A stretch of 40,955 nucleotides of DNA from a virus: positions 1 through 40,955 of the IMG/VR virus record IMGVR_UViG_3300044530_000342, one strand, 5' to 3'. A model generated the notes under the pieces. That model was not told the origin of the DNA. It saw only the letters and a program-made list of their open reading frames with translations, and made no database searches. This document shows, one piece after another, positions 39,447 through 40,955 of this stretch. A program made the translations under genes and the position numbers. Position 1 is the first letter of the stretch. Each line of letters starts with the position of its first letter.

Positions 39447-40024
39447 TTCGGCAAGTATTCTTTTAAGGAGGCTTCTACAAAAAAAGGTATCTCAGCTCCT
39501 TTGCTTTTAAATAACAAAAGTTTTTCAGCATGGATAACCTCGTCTATTGTCTTTGGGTCTTCATCATCCCTTATGATATTTAAGGCTAACAACTCTACCA
39601 TAATATCCGGGTGAAACATTAAAGTATTTCTCCTTAGTTCTAATTCCTCAAATACCCATAACGCTACACTCACCCCTTCAATTCGATTCGTTTGTTGAAC
39701 GCTGTTCATTGCCTTCTCCAAAGACTTCTTACCTATCTCGGCTAATCGCTTTAACTCATCATGGTCTAGCCTTGCACTTAATAACAATAGGTTAGCACTT
39801 GACTGCTCGAACCTTTTTATATGTACATTCTCGGCTGTCTTATACTTGAAATAGTCATGGCCTTCGTGATGGAATAGGAACTCACATTTGTTTTTCCATT
39901 CCACCTTTCGGCTTGACTCAATACCAGCATAAATACGCTTCTCCAATTCGGGTAGTAATTCCTCTACCTTCTTATCGGACTCGTCTTTAATTAGCTTGTT
40001 TAGTTTTGCTTGACTTACCCACAT
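39341..40024 (-). CDS. Tail assembly chaperone, first frame (gpG-like)
   Basis: The 227-aa largely helical, charged protein sits two frames before the tape measure, where gpG-like chaperones are encoded. They coat and fold the tape measure protein during tail assembly. The ATG at 40022-40024 overlaps the upstream small gene by 38 nt. Its 3' end overlaps the -1 frame at 39156-39446 by 106 nt, and a frameshift probably yields a longer fusion. Confidence 0.7.
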   Translation of the reverse strand: MWVSQAKLNKLIKDESDKKVEELLPELEKRIYAGIESSRKVEWKNKCEFLFHHEGHDYFKYKTAENVHIKRFEQSSANLLLLSARLDHDELKRLAEIGKKSLEKAMNSVQQTNRIEGVSVALWVFEELELRRNTLMFHPDIMVELLALNIIRDDEDPKTIDEVIHAEKLLLFKSKGAEIPFFVEASLKEYLPNWKELVLSIANSWELHKTQVQVAKEAYENIYTELK

Positions 40025-40190
40025 TTACTTCTAAAATTAAATTGATACCTAATACCAATAGTTTAATGTTTACAAACTTTTGCTCACGGTCTATATCAAC
40101 TCCAAATGCAAAGAAATCAAAGAAGATATAATCCTTTTGATAGCACGCACTTATATCGTAGTATAACTTTAACCTTCCTAGTTTTATCAT
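39987..40190 (-). CDS. Hypothetical protein
   Basis: The 67-aa protein has strand-type segments with aromatic residues (YIFFDFFAFGVD and LLVLGINLILEV) and a Lys-rich tail. It fills the gap between two tail-region genes, 5 nt after the preceding stop and overlapping the next start by 38 nt. Not recognised. Confidence 0.55.
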   Translation of the reverse strand: MIKLGRLKLYYDISACYQKDYIFFDFFAFGVDIDREQKFVNIKLLVLGINLILEVNVGKSSKTKQAN

Positions 40191-40195
40191 CTTGT

Positions 40196-40408
40196 TTATA
40201 TTATTTCGTCAATACTTTTTAATGCCATTTCCCAATCCAAAATACTATCTTCAAAACAATGATTTTCCTTTAATATTTGTATTGTTATTTCTACAAAGAA
40301 AATGGTTAGTTTTTTAGAAGATATTTCATTATTATTTGTTTGAGCCATTGACATATTATAAAACCATCGTATCTTATCTAAAGTATATATTGCATTTTCT
40401 AATCCCAT
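40196..40408 (-). CDS. Hypothetical protein
   Basis: The 70-aa helical protein has no membrane segment (SKKLTIFFVEITIQILKEN is amphipathic). It lies 3 nt after the membrane protein gene and 5 nt before the next. No family is recognised. It may be part of tail assembly, by position only. Confidence 0.6.
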   Translation of the reverse strand: MGLENAIYTLDKIRWFYNMSMAQTNNNEISSKKLTIFFVEITIQILKENHCFEDSILDWEMALKSIDEII

Positions 40409-40411
40409 AAC

Positions 40412-40693
40412 TCATCTTGTTAGTTTATTAAATAGTTCAGCAAATAGCCCGTTTACAAATATGGCCGATATAATAACAATAGGCCAATCATGTAAAGAGC
40501 CTCCCATGTAAAAATGTATAGCCGTTCCCCATATTGAAGCCATGCAGTTAACACACCCTAGTAAAGGTTTGTAAATCCAAATAGGTAACTTAGACTCTAA
40601 CCATATATCTACCTTATACAGGATCATGCGTTCATTAGTTGCAATGGATAACCCGTTGCAGATTAACGCTATTAGAATGATGTTTAAGATCAT
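40412..40693 (-). CDS. DUF1360-like small membrane protein
   Basis: The 93-aa protein has three hydrophobic segments (about 1-18, 45-65 and 70-86). A GCVNCMASIWG motif (about 46-56) is reminiscent of DUF1360 proteins, which carry GCxxCxxxW in a membrane setting. Function is unknown; phage copies are common. It is the first complete gene after the partial one at the right end. Confidence 0.65.
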   Translation of the reverse strand: MILNIILIALICNGLSIATNERMILYKVDIWLESKLPIWIYKPLLGCVNCMASIWGTAIHFYMGGSLHDWPIVIISAIFVNGLFAELFNKLTR

Positions 40694-40751
40694 GGTATGT
40701 AATAGTATTTAAAACTAAATTGACTAAAACCTGTATCGCTATATGTTATCT

Positions 40752-40955
40752 TCATATCTCTATACTTTGAGCCGTTGGGCATTCAATGATTCCTCCAATA
40801 AACACCCTTTCAAAGGTTGCTATGTAACAAGTGTAAATGGTAGCATCAATAGTTAAGTCCTCCTTATCTGTCATGTTACCACCTTGCAATGTAGCCCAAA
40901 TGTAATAAACTCCATGAGGGTTAAAGATTAATCCATAGTCAACTAAGTCTATATC
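40752..40955 (-). CDS. Hypothetical virion-type protein, N-terminus cut by window end
   Basis: The last 67 codons of a minus-strand frame enter at the right edge and end with TGA at 40752-40754. The sequence looks beta-rich (GVYYIWATLQGG, then IYTCYIATFERVFIGG). It is probably the second half of the gene cut at 1-185: the right edge begins at a codon boundary, and merging the shared tc makes the frames continuous. No family is recognised. Confidence 0.55.
   Translation of the reverse strand, partial: DIDLVDYGLIFNPHGVYYIWATLQGGNMTDKEDLTIDATIYTCYIATFERVFIGGIIECPTAQSIEI

Noticed and set aside
1-40955. Prophage or temperate phage
   Set aside because: No integrase, excisionase, repressor or attachment site was recognised. 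Temperate life cannot be fully excluded, because small regulators are hard to identify.
1-40955. CRISPR array, diversity-generating retroelement or insertion sequence
   Set aside because: No regular repeat-spacer pattern, reverse transcriptase or transposase frame is present.

Overview
The window looks like an almost complete, or complete and circularly permuted, genome of a tailed phage with a non-contractile (siphovirus-like) tail that infects a Bacteroidota (Bacteroidetes) host. The host guess rests on the AT-rich sequence, several promoters of the Bacteroidota TTTG/TAnnTTTG type, A-rich translation starts without a clear Shine-Dalgarno sequence, and protein types common in phages of that phylum. 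No integrase, repressor, transposase, tRNA or CRISPR array was recognised, and there is no DNA polymerase, so the phage probably relies on host replication enzymes and appears virulent.

Layout. Positions 7670 down to 1 (minus strand) carry a small hypothetical gene, a five-gene sugar/glycosyl block (two glycosyltransferases, two small SAM methyltransferases, a KdsC-like phosphatase), a ParB-DNA methyltransferase fusion, the small and large terminase subunits and two connector/tail-completion-like genes. A 630-base non-coding hub (7671-8299) with promoters and inverted repeats separates this from the plus-strand early module (8300-17738): small regulators, an acidic protein, two DNA methyltransferase cassettes, a DnaA-domain-IV-like protein, an Erf annealing protein with a YqaJ-type nuclease, an SSB-like protein, a helicase-methyltransferase fusion and a NinG-type nuclease. 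From 17749 to the right end everything is again on the minus strand. Read in the direction of transcription (right to left) the order is: tail assembly chaperones with a probable frameshift, tape measure, tail-tip protein, fibre/adhesin-type proteins, minor head protein, lipoprotein, putative major tail protein, glycosyltransferase, portal, scaffold, major capsid protein, adhesin-like proteins, holin-like proteins, endolysin, unimolecular spanin and a metallophosphoesterase. The partial genes at the two window ends look like the two halves of one gene, which suggests that the ends join.

The two observations that stand out most are: (1) two DNA methyltransferase genes (8904-9656 and 9737-10417) arranged as integron-like cassettes. 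They are bounded by roughly 128-bp imperfect palindromes resembling attC sites, and each cassette carries its own matched pair of end repeats, yet no integron integrase is present. (2) A conserved 62-63-nt two-hairpin leader precedes both the major capsid gene and the putative major tail gene, exactly 45 nt from each start codon. Secondary signals include a shared TTTTGTTAT motif at late promoters, three genes with TAnnTTTG exactly 4 nt before ATG (possible leaderless mRNAs), and a palindrome placed over the start of the ParB-methyltransferase transcript.
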